The notes under the pieces are model-generated. The model searched no databases. It saw nothing but the letters and a program-made list of their open reading frames with translations, and was not told where the DNA came from. Source: Zoogloeaceae bacterium (GTDB taxonomy: Bacteria > Pseudomonadota > Gammaproteobacteria > Burkholderiales > Rhodocyclaceae). Taken from it: a stretch of 5,184 bases of DNA. The position numbers were made by a program, and so were the translations under genes. The stretch spans positions 1-5,184 of the forward strand of contig JAITEO010000082.1 of the NCBI GenBank assembly GCA_031281985.1. The letters are read 5' to 3'. Shown piece by piece: positions 1 through 5,184 of the stretch (the stretch's first letter is position 1; every line of letters begins with the position of its first letter).

Positions 1-29
1 CCACTTTGGATTGCGTCCCTTTCCTCTGC

Positions 30-815
30 TCACAGACGCTGATGTCCTTCCCCCTGCTTTTCCCTGGCATGCAGCCCGCATTCTTTCGTTTCCGGGTTTT
101 CCCACCACCAGCGGCCGGCGCGGATGTCTTCGCCTGTGGCCAGGGCGCGGGTGCAGGGGGCGCAGCCGATGCTGGGGTAGAACTGGTCGTGCAGCGGGTT
201 GTATGGAACGTCGTTGCTGCGGATGTAGGCCCAGACTTCCTTTTCGCTCCAGTCCGCCAGCGGGTTGAACTTTTCCAGTCCATGCCCGGCATCGAATTCC
301 TGCACGGCCAAACCCTGGCGCGTGGCGGATTGCTGGGCGCGCATGCCGGTAATCCATGCCTTGCAGCCGGCAAGGGCGCGCCGCAATGGTTCGACCTTGC
401 GGATATGACAACATTGACGCCGCGCCGCCACGGAAGCATAAAAGGCGTTGATGCCATAGGTATGAACGAAGCGTTCCAGCGTTGTATGTTCGGGATAAAA
501 GACCTCGAAACGCCTGCCATAATGCCGTTCGGCATCGGCCAGCAGGTCGCAGGTTTCCGGGTGCAGGCGTCCGGTATCCAGGGTGAATATGCGGATGGGC
601 AGCGCGTTCTTCAGGATCATGTCCGTGAGCGCCATGTCTTCCGCGCCCAGGCTGTTGGCGAAGGCAACCGGCGCATGCTCGCGGACGACGCGGCGCAGAC
701 AGTCTTCGACAGCGGCAACCTTGCTTGCCAGCGTTTGCAGCAGTTCGGGCGTGAGCGGCGGACGCGTGGCCGGATTCTGCGGCGGGGTCTTTTGTGGTAA
801 AGGGGTGAAGTCCAT
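30..815 (-). CDS. cysH: CysH, adenylyl-sulfate (APS) reductase, assimilatory
   Basis: Cytoplasmic enzyme that reduces adenosine 5'-phosphosulfate to sulfite and AMP with thioredoxin or glutathione electrons. The 261-residue product has the PAPS-reductase-family nucleotide motif SLGAEDM (residues 55-61) and TGMRAQQSATR (156-166). A CC pair (135-136) and a CAPC pair (218-221) match the four 4Fe-4S ligands that separate APS reductases from cluster-free PAPS reductases. The C-terminal ECGLH (245-249) carries the catalytic cysteine, C246. Length is normal for the bacterial APS family, and it is complete, ending in TGA at 30-32. The ATG at 813-815 has no clear Shine-Dalgarno sequence, and the proline-rich first 20 residues are probably not conserved, so the start is less certain than the gene. 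It follows cysI and the DUF934 gene on the same strand but is separated from them by 164 bp containing a terminator-like hairpin. An APS substrate would make a cysC kinase unnecessary; cysD/cysN may lie beyond the left edge, but this is not visible. Confidence 0.95.
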   Translation of the reverse strand: MDFTPLPQKTPPQNPATRPPLTPELLQTLASKVAAVEDCLRRVVREHAPVAFANSLGAEDMALTDMILKNALPIRIFTLDTGRLHPETCDLLADAERHYGRRFEVFYPEHTTLERFVHTYGINAFYASVAARRQCCHIRKVEPLRRALAGCKAWITGMRAQQSATRQGLAVQEFDAGHGLEKFNPLADWSEKEVWAYIRSNDVPYNPLHDQFYPSIGCAPCTRALATGEDIRAGRWWWENPETKECGLHAREKQGEGHQRL

Positions 816-825
816 TTTTAGGCGT

Positions 826-849
826 CAAAAAGTAAAAAACCACTTTTTG
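826..849 (-). repeat. AT-rich hairpin in the cysH leader
   Basis: A perfect 8-bp inverted repeat, CAAAAAGT (826-833) and ACTTTTTG (842-849), with an 8-nt loop. It sits about 10 nt upstream of the cysH ATG, where a ribosome binding site would be expected and where none is obvious. It could modulate cysH translation initiation or be a DNA binding site. AT-rich repeats of this size also arise by chance, so function is inference only. Confidence 0.4.
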
Positions 850-863
850 CCGGGTTATATAGC

Positions 864-894
864 AAAAAAGGGCAAGCAAAGCTTGCCCTTTTTT
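864..894 (-). terminator. Intrinsic terminator-like hairpin between the DUF934 gene and cysH
   Basis: A perfect 14-bp inverted repeat: an A6 run plus GGGCAAGC at 864-877, a 3-nt AAA loop, and GCTTGCCC plus a T6 run at 881-894. Read on the minus strand it follows the DUF934 stop by about 85 nt, with a strong stem and a U-run, as expected of a rho-independent terminator. The A/T tracts on both sides make it symmetrical, so it would also work on the plus strand, although no plus-strand gene ends here. It lies upstream of cysH, so it either ends the cysI-DUF934 transcript or acts as a partial terminator or attenuator before cysH. Confidence 0.8.
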
Positions 895-918
895 GGGATA
901 AAAGCAAGAAACCCACTA

Positions 919-970
919 CCGTCCATCCATACGGTCGTGGGCGCATGCTCTGCGCCCAACGACCGGACGG
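919..970. repeat. Large imperfect hairpin after the DUF934 stop codon (REP-like)
   Basis: Nested inverted repeats sit directly downstream of the DUF934 gene. The core GGGCGCA (939-945) pairs with TGCGCCC (951-957) around a 5-nt loop. GGTCGT (933-938) pairs with ACGACC (959-964) with a single bulged A at 958. CCGTCC (919-924) can pair with GGACGG (965-970) outside that. The core is the same heptamer found in the two palindromes upstream of cysB. It may protect the 3' end of the cysI-DUF934 mRNA, as REP elements do, but there is no U-run, so it is not itself a standard terminator. Confidence 0.65.
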
Positions 971-979
971 GATATCCGG

Positions 980-1477
980 CTACTGGTACGGATGGCGCAT
1001 CATGTGACTTTGGCGCAGGCTTTGCAAGTGGGCGAGCGCGTCTTCTACCTTTTGGCGTTCGCTCATTGCCCAGGCGTTGAATCCCAGGCGGCGCGTAAAG
1101 AGCAGGGTGTCGAGCAGGACGTGTCCCACGGCGCGCAATTCTCCCGCATAGCCCAGGCGTTCGCGCAGCAGGCGGGCGAGGCTGTAGGCGCGGCCATCGG
1201 TAAAGACGGGAAAATCGAGCGCGATGACGGCAAAGTCGGCAAGGCGCGCCTTCAACGCTTCCAGCGCGGCGGGCGGCGTATCTGGATAAAGCCACAGTCC
1301 GAAAGCCTCGCCCCGCGCACGGATGAGCGCCTCCTCCTTTTGCCAGAGCGCCAGCGGATACAGCCACGCGCCTTTCGGCAGGGATTGGCGCGCGGCCTCC
1401 TCTTCCGGCGCGATGCGCCAGGGGTCGTCGAAGACGATTTGAAAATCCGCGGCGGACTCCCGAATCAAGGCGTTCAT
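980..1477 (-). CDS. DUF934 family protein, sulfite-reductase-associated
   Basis: A 165-residue soluble protein of the DUF934 family, which recurs between cysI and cysH in proteobacterial sulfate-assimilation operons; no biochemical activity has been established to my knowledge. The recognisable family segment is in the C-terminal half: FPVFTDGRAYSLARLLRERL (residues 89-108), then GELRAVGHVLLDTLLFTRRLGF (112-133). The N-terminal part (about 11-65) is more variable. There is no signal peptide, membrane segment or cysteine-based cluster motif; the coding sequence has no cysteine at all, which argues against an iron-sulfur electron carrier. The start is set by the family N-terminus and by GGGAG 7 nt upstream of the ATG at 1475-1477. 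That ATG overlaps the cysI stop as ATGA, implying translational coupling and matched stoichiometry with CysI. A role in CysI assembly, siroheme insertion or electron delivery is speculation. Confidence 0.88.
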   Translation of the reverse strand: MNALIRESAADFQIVFDDPWRIAPEEEAARQSLPKGAWLYPLALWQKEEALIRARGEAFGLWLYPDTPPAALEALKARLADFAVIALDFPVFTDGRAYSLARLLRERLGYAGELRAVGHVLLDTLLFTRRLGFNAWAMSERQKVEDALAHLQSLRQSHMMRHPYQ

Positions 1478-3150
1478 GCGACGGCTCCCGCGTGTTGCTT
1501 GGCGTCGTCGGCGCGCAGACAGGGTTTGAAGGGGGCGCTGCCGATGCGCTCGAAGGTCTGGAGGAAGGATTCCTGCGGGCGGCGTTCGCGGCGATAGACC
1601 GCGATGATGCCGCTGACGACATCGGCGACGCGCGCGGCGGGAACCGCCGGGCCAATGACCTTGCCGACGCGCGCCGCGCTGCCCTGGCGTCCGCCCAGGG
1701 TGATCTGGTAGAACTCCTCGCCCTGGCGATCCACGCCGAGTATGCCGATGTTGCCGACATGATGATGCCCGCAGGCATTGACGCAGCCGGAAATGTTGAG
1801 GGAAATTTCTCCCAGATCGAACAGCGTATCCAGGTCGGCAAAGCGCGTTTGAATGGCATGCGCAATGGCGGTGGAACGGGCGTTGGCCAGATCGCAGAAG
1901 TCGCCGCCGGGGCAGCAGATCATGTCCGTCAGCAGCCCGACGCTGGGCGTTGCCAGCGCGTCCTTTTGCGCCGCCTGCCAGAGTTCGAACAGACGGCCTT
2001 GTTCCACATCGGCCAGCACCAGATTCTGTTCGTGCGCGATGCGCGCCTCGCCGAAGCTGAAGGCGTCCGCCAGCGCCGCGACGCTTTCCATCTGCGCCGC
2101 CGTGATGTCGCCGGGCGCTTGTCCCGGCGCTTTCAGCGACAAGGTGACGGCGGCATACCCCGGCACCTTGTGCGCATGCACCGAGCGCGCAAGCCAGCGC
2201 GCGAAATCGGGATGCGTTTGCGCTGCGGGCTGCACCGCTTGCGGCGCAAGCGTCCGGTAGACCGGAGGATGAAAATGGGCGGCGATGCGCTGGTATCGCT
2301 CTTCCGTCAATGTGGCGGGGCCGTCTTTCAGGTGCGCCCATTCGGCGTCCACCTGACGGGAGAATTCCGCCAGCCCCAGGCGCTGCACGAGAATCTTCAG
2401 CCGCGCCTTGTAGAGATTGTCGCGGCGGCCATGCAGGTTGAAGACGCGCACGATGGCTTCCAGGTAACTCAGGATGTGCCGCCAGGGCAGATGCCGCCGG
2501 ATGATCTGGGCGCGCAGGGGCGTGCGCCCCAGGCCGCCGCCAACGAGGACGGAAAATGTGGGCGGCTCCTTGTCCCCACTGTCCAGACGCAGGCCGATGT
2601 CGTGATACCAGGCCAGGGTGCGGTCTTCCACGCTGCCGGAAATGGCTATCTTGACCTTGCGCGGCAAAAAGGCGAATTCCGGATGCAGGGTGCTCCACTG
2701 GCGCAGGATTTCCGCCAGCGGGCGCGGGTCCAGGGCTTCGTCCGGCGCGATTCCGGCAAGGGGATCCGTCGTGACGTTGCGGATGCAGTTGCCGGAAGTC
2801 TGGATGGCATGCATCTCCACTTCGCTCAGTTCGTCGAGAATATCCGGCACGTCCTCGATGCGAACCCAGTTGAGTTGCAGGTTGTGGCGCGTGGTGAAAT
2901 GCCCGTAGCCCCGGTCATAGCGCCGGGAAATGCTCGCCAGCCGGCGCAACTGCGCGGAAGAAATCATGCCGTAGGGCACCGCCACGCGCAACATGGGCGC
3001 GTGACGCTGCACATACAGCCCATTTTGCAGACGCAGGGGACGAAACTCGTCATCGCGCAACACGCCGGAACGCCAACGCCCCACCTGCGCGCGAAACTGT
3101 GCCGCCCGCTCACGGATCAGCGCCAGATCATCAGGGTTGTAACGGTACAT
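1474..3150 (-). CDS. cysI: CysI, sulfite reductase hemoprotein (siroheme / 4Fe-4S)
   Basis: Cytoplasmic enzyme for the six-electron reduction of sulfite to sulfide. The 558 residues show the duplicated nitrite/sulfite reductase architecture: a ferredoxin-like half domain (about 50-115), a first siroheme/cluster domain (about 118-300), a second half domain (about 315-395) and the cluster-ligand domain (about 405-540). The coupled siroheme-4Fe-4S ligands are CPGGDFC (C413, C419) and CVNAC (C456, C460), the family Cx5C...Cx3C pattern. Residues equivalent to the anion-binding Arg/Arg/Lys/Lys set of E. coli CysI are present: R88 (TTRHN), R124 (GNCIRNV), K165 and K167 (PRKVK). The sequence alone cannot fully exclude a ferredoxin-nitrite reductase, but adjacent cysH and divergent cysB make sulfite much more likely. 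No cysJ is visible, so the electron donor (ferredoxin or another reductase) is unknown. The ATG at 3148-3150 has a modest AAGG 5 nt upstream. The stop overlaps the DUF934 start. Confidence 0.95.
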   Translation of the reverse strand: MYRYNPDDLALIRERAAQFRAQVGRWRSGVLRDDEFRPLRLQNGLYVQRHAPMLRVAVPYGMISSAQLRRLASISRRYDRGYGHFTTRHNLQLNWVRIEDVPDILDELSEVEMHAIQTSGNCIRNVTTDPLAGIAPDEALDPRPLAEILRQWSTLHPEFAFLPRKVKIAISGSVEDRTLAWYHDIGLRLDSGDKEPPTFSVLVGGGLGRTPLRAQIIRRHLPWRHILSYLEAIVRVFNLHGRRDNLYKARLKILVQRLGLAEFSRQVDAEWAHLKDGPATLTEERYQRIAAHFHPPVYRTLAPQAVQPAAQTHPDFARWLARSVHAHKVPGYAAVTLSLKAPGQAPGDITAAQMESVAALADAFSFGEARIAHEQNLVLADVEQGRLFELWQAAQKDALATPSVGLLTDMICCPGGDFCDLANARSTAIAHAIQTRFADLDTLFDLGEISLNISGCVNACGHHHVGNIGILGVDRQGEEFYQITLGGRQGSAARVGKVIGPAVPAARVADVVSGIIAVYRRERRPQESFLQTFERIGSAPFKPCLRADDAKQHAGAVA

Positions 3151-3187
3151 AGCAGCCTTGAGGGTCGAAGAGCGAACTATGGTACGG

Positions 3188-3213
3188 CTTATAATTTGAA
3201 CGAAAAAGAATAT
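3188..3213 (-). promoter_or_regulatory. Probable CysB-activated cysI promoter
   Basis: On the minus strand this AT-rich block reads ATATTCTTTTTCGTTC followed by AAATTATAAG. TTATAA/TATAAG (3188-3194) is a reasonable -10, placing transcription start about 30 nt upstream of the cysI ATG. No -35 resembling TTGACA lies at the right distance, which is what an activator-dependent promoter looks like. The ATTCTTT-type stretch directly upstream resembles CysB-family target sites, and cysB is divergent. The assignment to CysB is inference from context and resemblance. Confidence 0.5.
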
Positions 3214-3240
3214 GCGGTTACATTGTTATAACTTTTCGTT
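3199..3240. promoter_or_regulatory. Dyad repeat between cysI and cysB, candidate operator
   Basis: A perfect 8-bp inverted repeat, AACGAAAA (3199-3206) and TTTTCGTT (3233-3240), with 26 bp between the arms. Inside it, GTTATAAC (3225-3232) is a self-complementary octamer abutting the right arm. The dyad overlaps the probable cysI promoter and lies on the cysB side as well, so a dimeric or tetrameric LysR regulator bound here could act on both genes, including autoregulation of cysB. Protein identity at this site is inferred. Confidence 0.45.
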
Positions 3241-3322
3241 GTTAGGAGCGGAAAATACTTTTGTGCGACAAAGCCTGTTTTCGGGGGAAAGGCAACGCAA
3301 CCGCACTGCCTGTCCGCACGAT

Positions 3323-3398
3323 CGTAGGGGCGCACTGCGTGCGCCCGTCCGCCGTCACGCGGCAGAAGGCTTGCGGGCGCACGTAGTGCGCCCCTACG
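3323..3398. repeat. REP/BIME-like pair of inverted palindromes
   Basis: Two 24-bp arms (3323-3346 and 3375-3398) are inverted copies differing at one position, a G-T wobble pair, with a 28-bp spacer. Each arm is also a hairpin by itself: GGGCGCAC and GTGCGCCC around TGC in the left arm and around GTA in the right arm. The spacer holds a small GCCG/CGGC stem (3351-3354, 3360-3363). The outer edges read CGTAGGGG and CCCCTACG. This nested geometry is typical of bacterial interspersed palindromic elements mobilised by REP-associated transposases. It lies between the shared regulatory region and cysB, so a cysB transcript starting upstream would carry a very stable 5' leader structure. Confidence 0.85.
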
Positions 3399-3450
3399 AC
3401 AACCGTACCGATCCAAGCCGCACGAGAAGTTGGATTTTTACTCTTTGATG

Positions 3451-3465
3451 TTTTTTTTTGGGGGG
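3451..3465 (+). repeat. T9G6 homopolymer run at the cysB ribosome binding site
   Basis: Nine T (3451-3459) followed by six G (3460-3465), ending 4 nt before the cysB ATG at 3470. The G run takes the place of a Shine-Dalgarno sequence at slightly short spacing. Tracts like this are prone to slipped-strand length change, which here would alter ribosome binding or promoter-to-gene spacing without changing the protein. Confidence 0.6.
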
Positions 3466-3469
3466 CATC

Positions 3470-4411
3470 ATGAAATTGCAGCAACTGCGCTATATCGTCG
3501 AGGTGATGCGGCGGGGACTGAATGTTTCCGAGGCGGCGGAAGCCCTGTACACCTCGCAGCCCGGCGTATCCAAGCAGATCAAGCTCCTGGAGGACGAGCT
3601 GGGGGTGATGATTTTCGAACGCAGCGGCAAGCGCTTCACCGGCATTACCGAGCCTGGCCGCGCCGTCATCGAACGCGCCGGGCAGATCTTGCGCGAGGCG
3701 GAAAACCTGGTGCGGCTGGGCAAGGATTACGCGGGTGGCGAAACCGGCACCCTCACGGTCGCCGCCACGCACACCCAGGCGCGGTACGCCATGCCGTCCG
3801 CCGTGCGGGAATTCATGGCGCGTCATCCCACCGTGCAACTGATCCTGCGCCAGGGCACGCCCACGCAGATTGCCGACTGGGTGGAAAAGGGCGACGCCGA
3901 CATCGGCATCGCCACCGAAGCCCTGAGCGAGCGCGCGGGACTGGTCAGCCTGCCCGTCTGCCAGTGGCGGCACTGCGTCATCGCCACCCACGGACACCCG
4001 ATCACCCAGGCGCAACCCCTGTCCCTGATGGAACTCGCCCGCTGGCCGCTGATTACCTACAATCCCGATTTCACCGGCCGCTCGCGCATCACCCAGGCCT
4101 TCGAGCGCCACAACCTGACCCCCAAGATCGTCCTCACCGCCCTGGACGCCGATGTCATCAAGACCTATGTCAACATGGGACTGGGACTGGGGATCATCGC
4201 CGCCATGGCCTTCGACCCGGCACGCGATACGGGGCTGGAAGCCCTTTCGACCGAACATCTCTTTGAATCCAACACCACCCGCATCGCCCTGCGCCACGGC
4301 ATCTTCCCCCGCCGCTTCGAATACGATTTCATCCGCCTCTTCGCCCCGCACCTGGACAAATGGGCAGTCGACAGCGCCCTGCAAGGAGAAGGAGAGAGCT
4401 ATCAGGTGTGA
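3470..4411 (+). CDS. cysB: CysB, LysR-type regulator of sulfur assimilation
   Basis: DNA-binding activator of cysteine biosynthesis genes; known CysB proteins respond to N-/O-acetylserine and are antagonised by sulfide, thiosulfate or sulfate. The 313 residues comprise an N-terminal winged helix-turn-helix (1-60; MKLQQLRYIVEV start, recognition segment around SEAAEALYTSQPGVSKQI, 20-37), a linker helix (about 60-88) and a two-lobed periplasmic-binding-protein-like effector domain (about 90-300). Ligand-contact positions described for Klebsiella CysB are matched at the same numbers: T100, T102, Q103 (in THTQARY), T149, W166 and T202. Length is slightly shorter than the enterobacterial protein (324). 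I chose ATG 3470 because it matches the invariant family start MKLQQLRY; an in-frame TTG at 3458 would add only four residues inside the homopolymer run. It is divergent from cysI, the classic arrangement for a LysR regulator and its target. A Cbl-type paralogue is possible but less likely at this locus. Confidence 0.95.
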   Translation: MKLQQLRYIVEVMRRGLNVSEAAEALYTSQPGVSKQIKLLEDELGVMIFERSGKRFTGITEPGRAVIERAGQILREAENLVRLGKDYAGGETGTLTVAATHTQARYAMPSAVREFMARHPTVQLILRQGTPTQIADWVEKGDADIGIATEALSERAGLVSLPVCQWRHCVIATHGHPITQAQPLSLMELARWPLITYNPDFTGRSRITQAFERHNLTPKIVLTALDADVIKTYVNMGLGLGIIAAMAFDPARDTGLEALSTEHLFESNTTRIALRHGIFPRRFEYDFIRLFAPHLDKWAVDSALQGEGESYQV

Positions 4412-4420
4412 GGGGACGCC

Positions 4421-4566
4421 TCAGGGGGGAGGAAAACCATACTCCCTCCCCTGACAAGGGGAGGGCAGGGGAGGGGTTTGTGGCAGGGGAGCAGAAATCA
4501 AGTGCCTGATGCATACCGAACCGCAGCAAACCCTCCTCAATCCCCCCTTGTCAGGGGGGAAGAAAA
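4421..4566. repeat. Inverted/direct G/C-rich palindromic repeat cluster downstream of cysB
   Basis: Two hairpins face each other. One is CCCTCCCC-TGACAA-GGGGAGGG (4444-4465), and the other is TCCCCCC-TTGTCA-GGGGGGA (4541-4560), whose loop is the reverse complement of the first. Flanking sequence agrees too: GGGGTTTG (4473-4480) is matched in inverted form by CAAACCC (4527-4533). A partial copy, TCAGGGGGGAGGAAAA at 4421-4436, recurs as TCAGGGGGGAAGAAAA at 4551-4566, 15 of 16 identical and 130 bp apart. The layout is that of a small non-autonomous palindromic element, possibly with one decayed half copy. It lies just after the cysB stop (4409-4411) and could stabilise or end that mRNA, though no T-run follows. 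Confidence 0.75.
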
Positions 4567-4591
4567 GCCCCGCGCGTTCCGCTCGATTTTC

Positions 4592-4667
<76 letters not shown>

Positions 4668-4767
4668 GATTTGCATGGAAAGCGCATCCGGGATTACCAT
4701 GACAAAACCGAATGAGGGCAACATGGATTCCCGGAGTTCATGCATGCCCGATCAATGGATGCGCCTT

Positions 4768-4773
4768 GAGGAG
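4768..4773 (+). promoter_or_regulatory. Ribosome binding site of the lipoprotein gene
   Basis: GAGGAG, 7 nt upstream of the ATG at 4781. This is the strongest Shine-Dalgarno sequence in the window and fixes the start of the gene that runs off the right edge. Confidence 0.8.
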
Positions 4774-4780
4774 ACCTGCA

Positions 4781-5184
4781 ATGTGTAAAGAAATGATGCG
4801 CTTTTGTTCCCGGTATGGGCGATTCGTTCTGGGGTGTGTGCTGGTGGGGTTCATGGCCGCTTGCACGCAGGTTTACCGGTCTGCCGATGTGGTCAGTCCC
4901 GCGCAGGAAAGCGCTGCGCGTGGAAAACTGGGCACACAGTGGGGCGAGGGCATTTCGTCTTCCGTGACCAATGTCGACCTGCGCCGTCTTTCTCCGCATG
5001 CGGTGGATGTGGTCGTGGTGCAGTATTCCGGCGCCAATTACCGCGGGCGTCCCGTGCGGGAAGCCCTGCTCGCCAATGGCCGCATCGGGTTTTCCATTCC
5101 CGGCGACCGGAGCGCGTGGGAATTCACCCAGGATGGCCGGAACCTGTATCTGAGCGGCAAGGAAGGCGAGCGCTATCAACTTTC
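4781..5184 (+). CDS. Putative outer-membrane or periplasm-facing lipoprotein, partial, family unknown
   Basis: An open frame of 134 codons that runs off the right edge without a stop. The N-terminus has a basic start (residues 1-14, with R7, R11, R14), a hydrophobic core FVLGCVLVGFMAA (15-27) and a lipobox-like MAAC with the acylated cysteine expected at C28, so a type II signal peptide is likely. The residue after the cysteine is threonine, not aspartate, which favours outer-membrane sorting under the E. coli rule. The mature part, beginning CTQVYRSADVVSP, has a hydrophobic beta-strand-like stretch AVDVVVVQYSG (about 77-87), then VREALLANGRIGFSIPG and a Trp/Tyr-rich region, consistent with a beta-rich domain. 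I do not recognise the family. The start is supported by GAGGAG at 4768-4773; internal ATGs at codons 5 and 6 are alternatives that would keep the signal. It follows a 369-bp repeat-filled gap after cysB, so it is probably a separate transcription unit. Confidence 0.75.
   Translation, partial: MCKEMMRFCSRYGRFVLGCVLVGFMAACTQVYRSADVVSPAQESAARGKLGTQWGEGISSSVTNVDLRRLSPHAVDVVVVQYSGANYRGRPVREALLANGRIGFSIPGDRSAWEFTQDGRNLYLSGKEGERYQL

Noticed and set aside
1..29. Start of a cysD-like gene after cysH
   Set aside because: The minus strand here has a purine-rich GAGGAAAGGG that could be a ribosome binding site, but no start codon is visible before the window edge.
980..2698. A 572-residue minus-strand frame that includes the DUF934 protein
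   Set aside because: Only the last 165 residues look like a real protein. The rest is out-of-frame reading of cysI; the real start is the coupled ATG at 1475-1477.
3190..3195. A perfect TATAAT on the plus strand as a cysB promoter
   Set aside because: No -35 element lies 16-18 bp upstream, and it coincides with the AT-rich cysI -10 on the other strand. An alternative cysB promoter, TTGAAC-17-TACATT at 3196-3224, is also weak, so no cysB promoter is called.
1492..3231. A 579-residue plus-strand open frame antisense to nearly all of cysI
   Set aside because: The opposite strand carries a complete CysI with every cofactor ligand. The antisense product is a low-complexity GC-rich translation without recognisable domains, so it is a coding shadow.
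4699..4788. A 29-codon plus-strand frame starting at ATG 4699 and overlapping the lipoprotein start
   Set aside because: Its upstream CGGGA is only a weak Shine-Dalgarno, the product has no features, and an overlap of 8 nt with the next gene can occur by chance. A leader peptide cannot be excluded but is not supported.
4694..5179. A 161-residue minus-strand frame opposite the lipoprotein
   Set aside because: The plus-strand frame has a signal peptide, a lipobox and a strong ribosome binding site; this one has none and is a shadow.

Overview
This GC-rich window carries an assimilatory sulfate-reduction locus. It most likely comes from a betaproteobacterium. Three things point that way: a short CysI of about 558 residues with no cysJ flavoprotein gene beside it, a DUF934 gene fused to it by a 4-bp overlap, and an APS-type CysH next to a CysB-type LysR regulator. 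The phylum call is an inference from gene content and protein character, not from a search.

Layout. The left two thirds are read from the minus strand: cysI (1474-3150), the DUF934 gene (980-1477, ATGA overlap) and cysH (30-815), whose operon probably continues beyond the left edge. Between the DUF934 gene and cysH lie a large imperfect hairpin (919-970), a textbook intrinsic terminator-like hairpin (864-894) and a small AT-rich hairpin just before the cysH start (826-849). cysB (3470-4411, plus strand) diverges from cysI across a 319-bp intergenic region. That region holds the likely CysB-dependent cysI promoter, a dyad repeat, a REP/BIME-like pair of palindromes (3323-3398) and a T9G6 homopolymer run immediately before the cysB start. 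Downstream of cysB, 4412-4780 is a gene-free repeat cluster: inverted G/C-rich palindromes (4421-4566), then ten tandem heptamers (4592-4661). The window ends inside an unrecognised lipoprotein gene (4781 onward, plus strand).

How the genes work together. CysH reduces APS to sulfite with thiol electrons, and CysI reduces sulfite to sulfide for cysteine synthesis. The DUF934 protein has an unknown but evidently linked role. CysB probably senses the sulfur state and activates cysI from the shared intergenic region.

The most interesting points are the terminator/hairpin stack that splits the sulfite reductase pair from cysH, the DUF934 protein coupled to a CysI without a visible reductase partner, and the density of different repeat families in every intergenic gap. 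I see no wholly new multi-gene system here.
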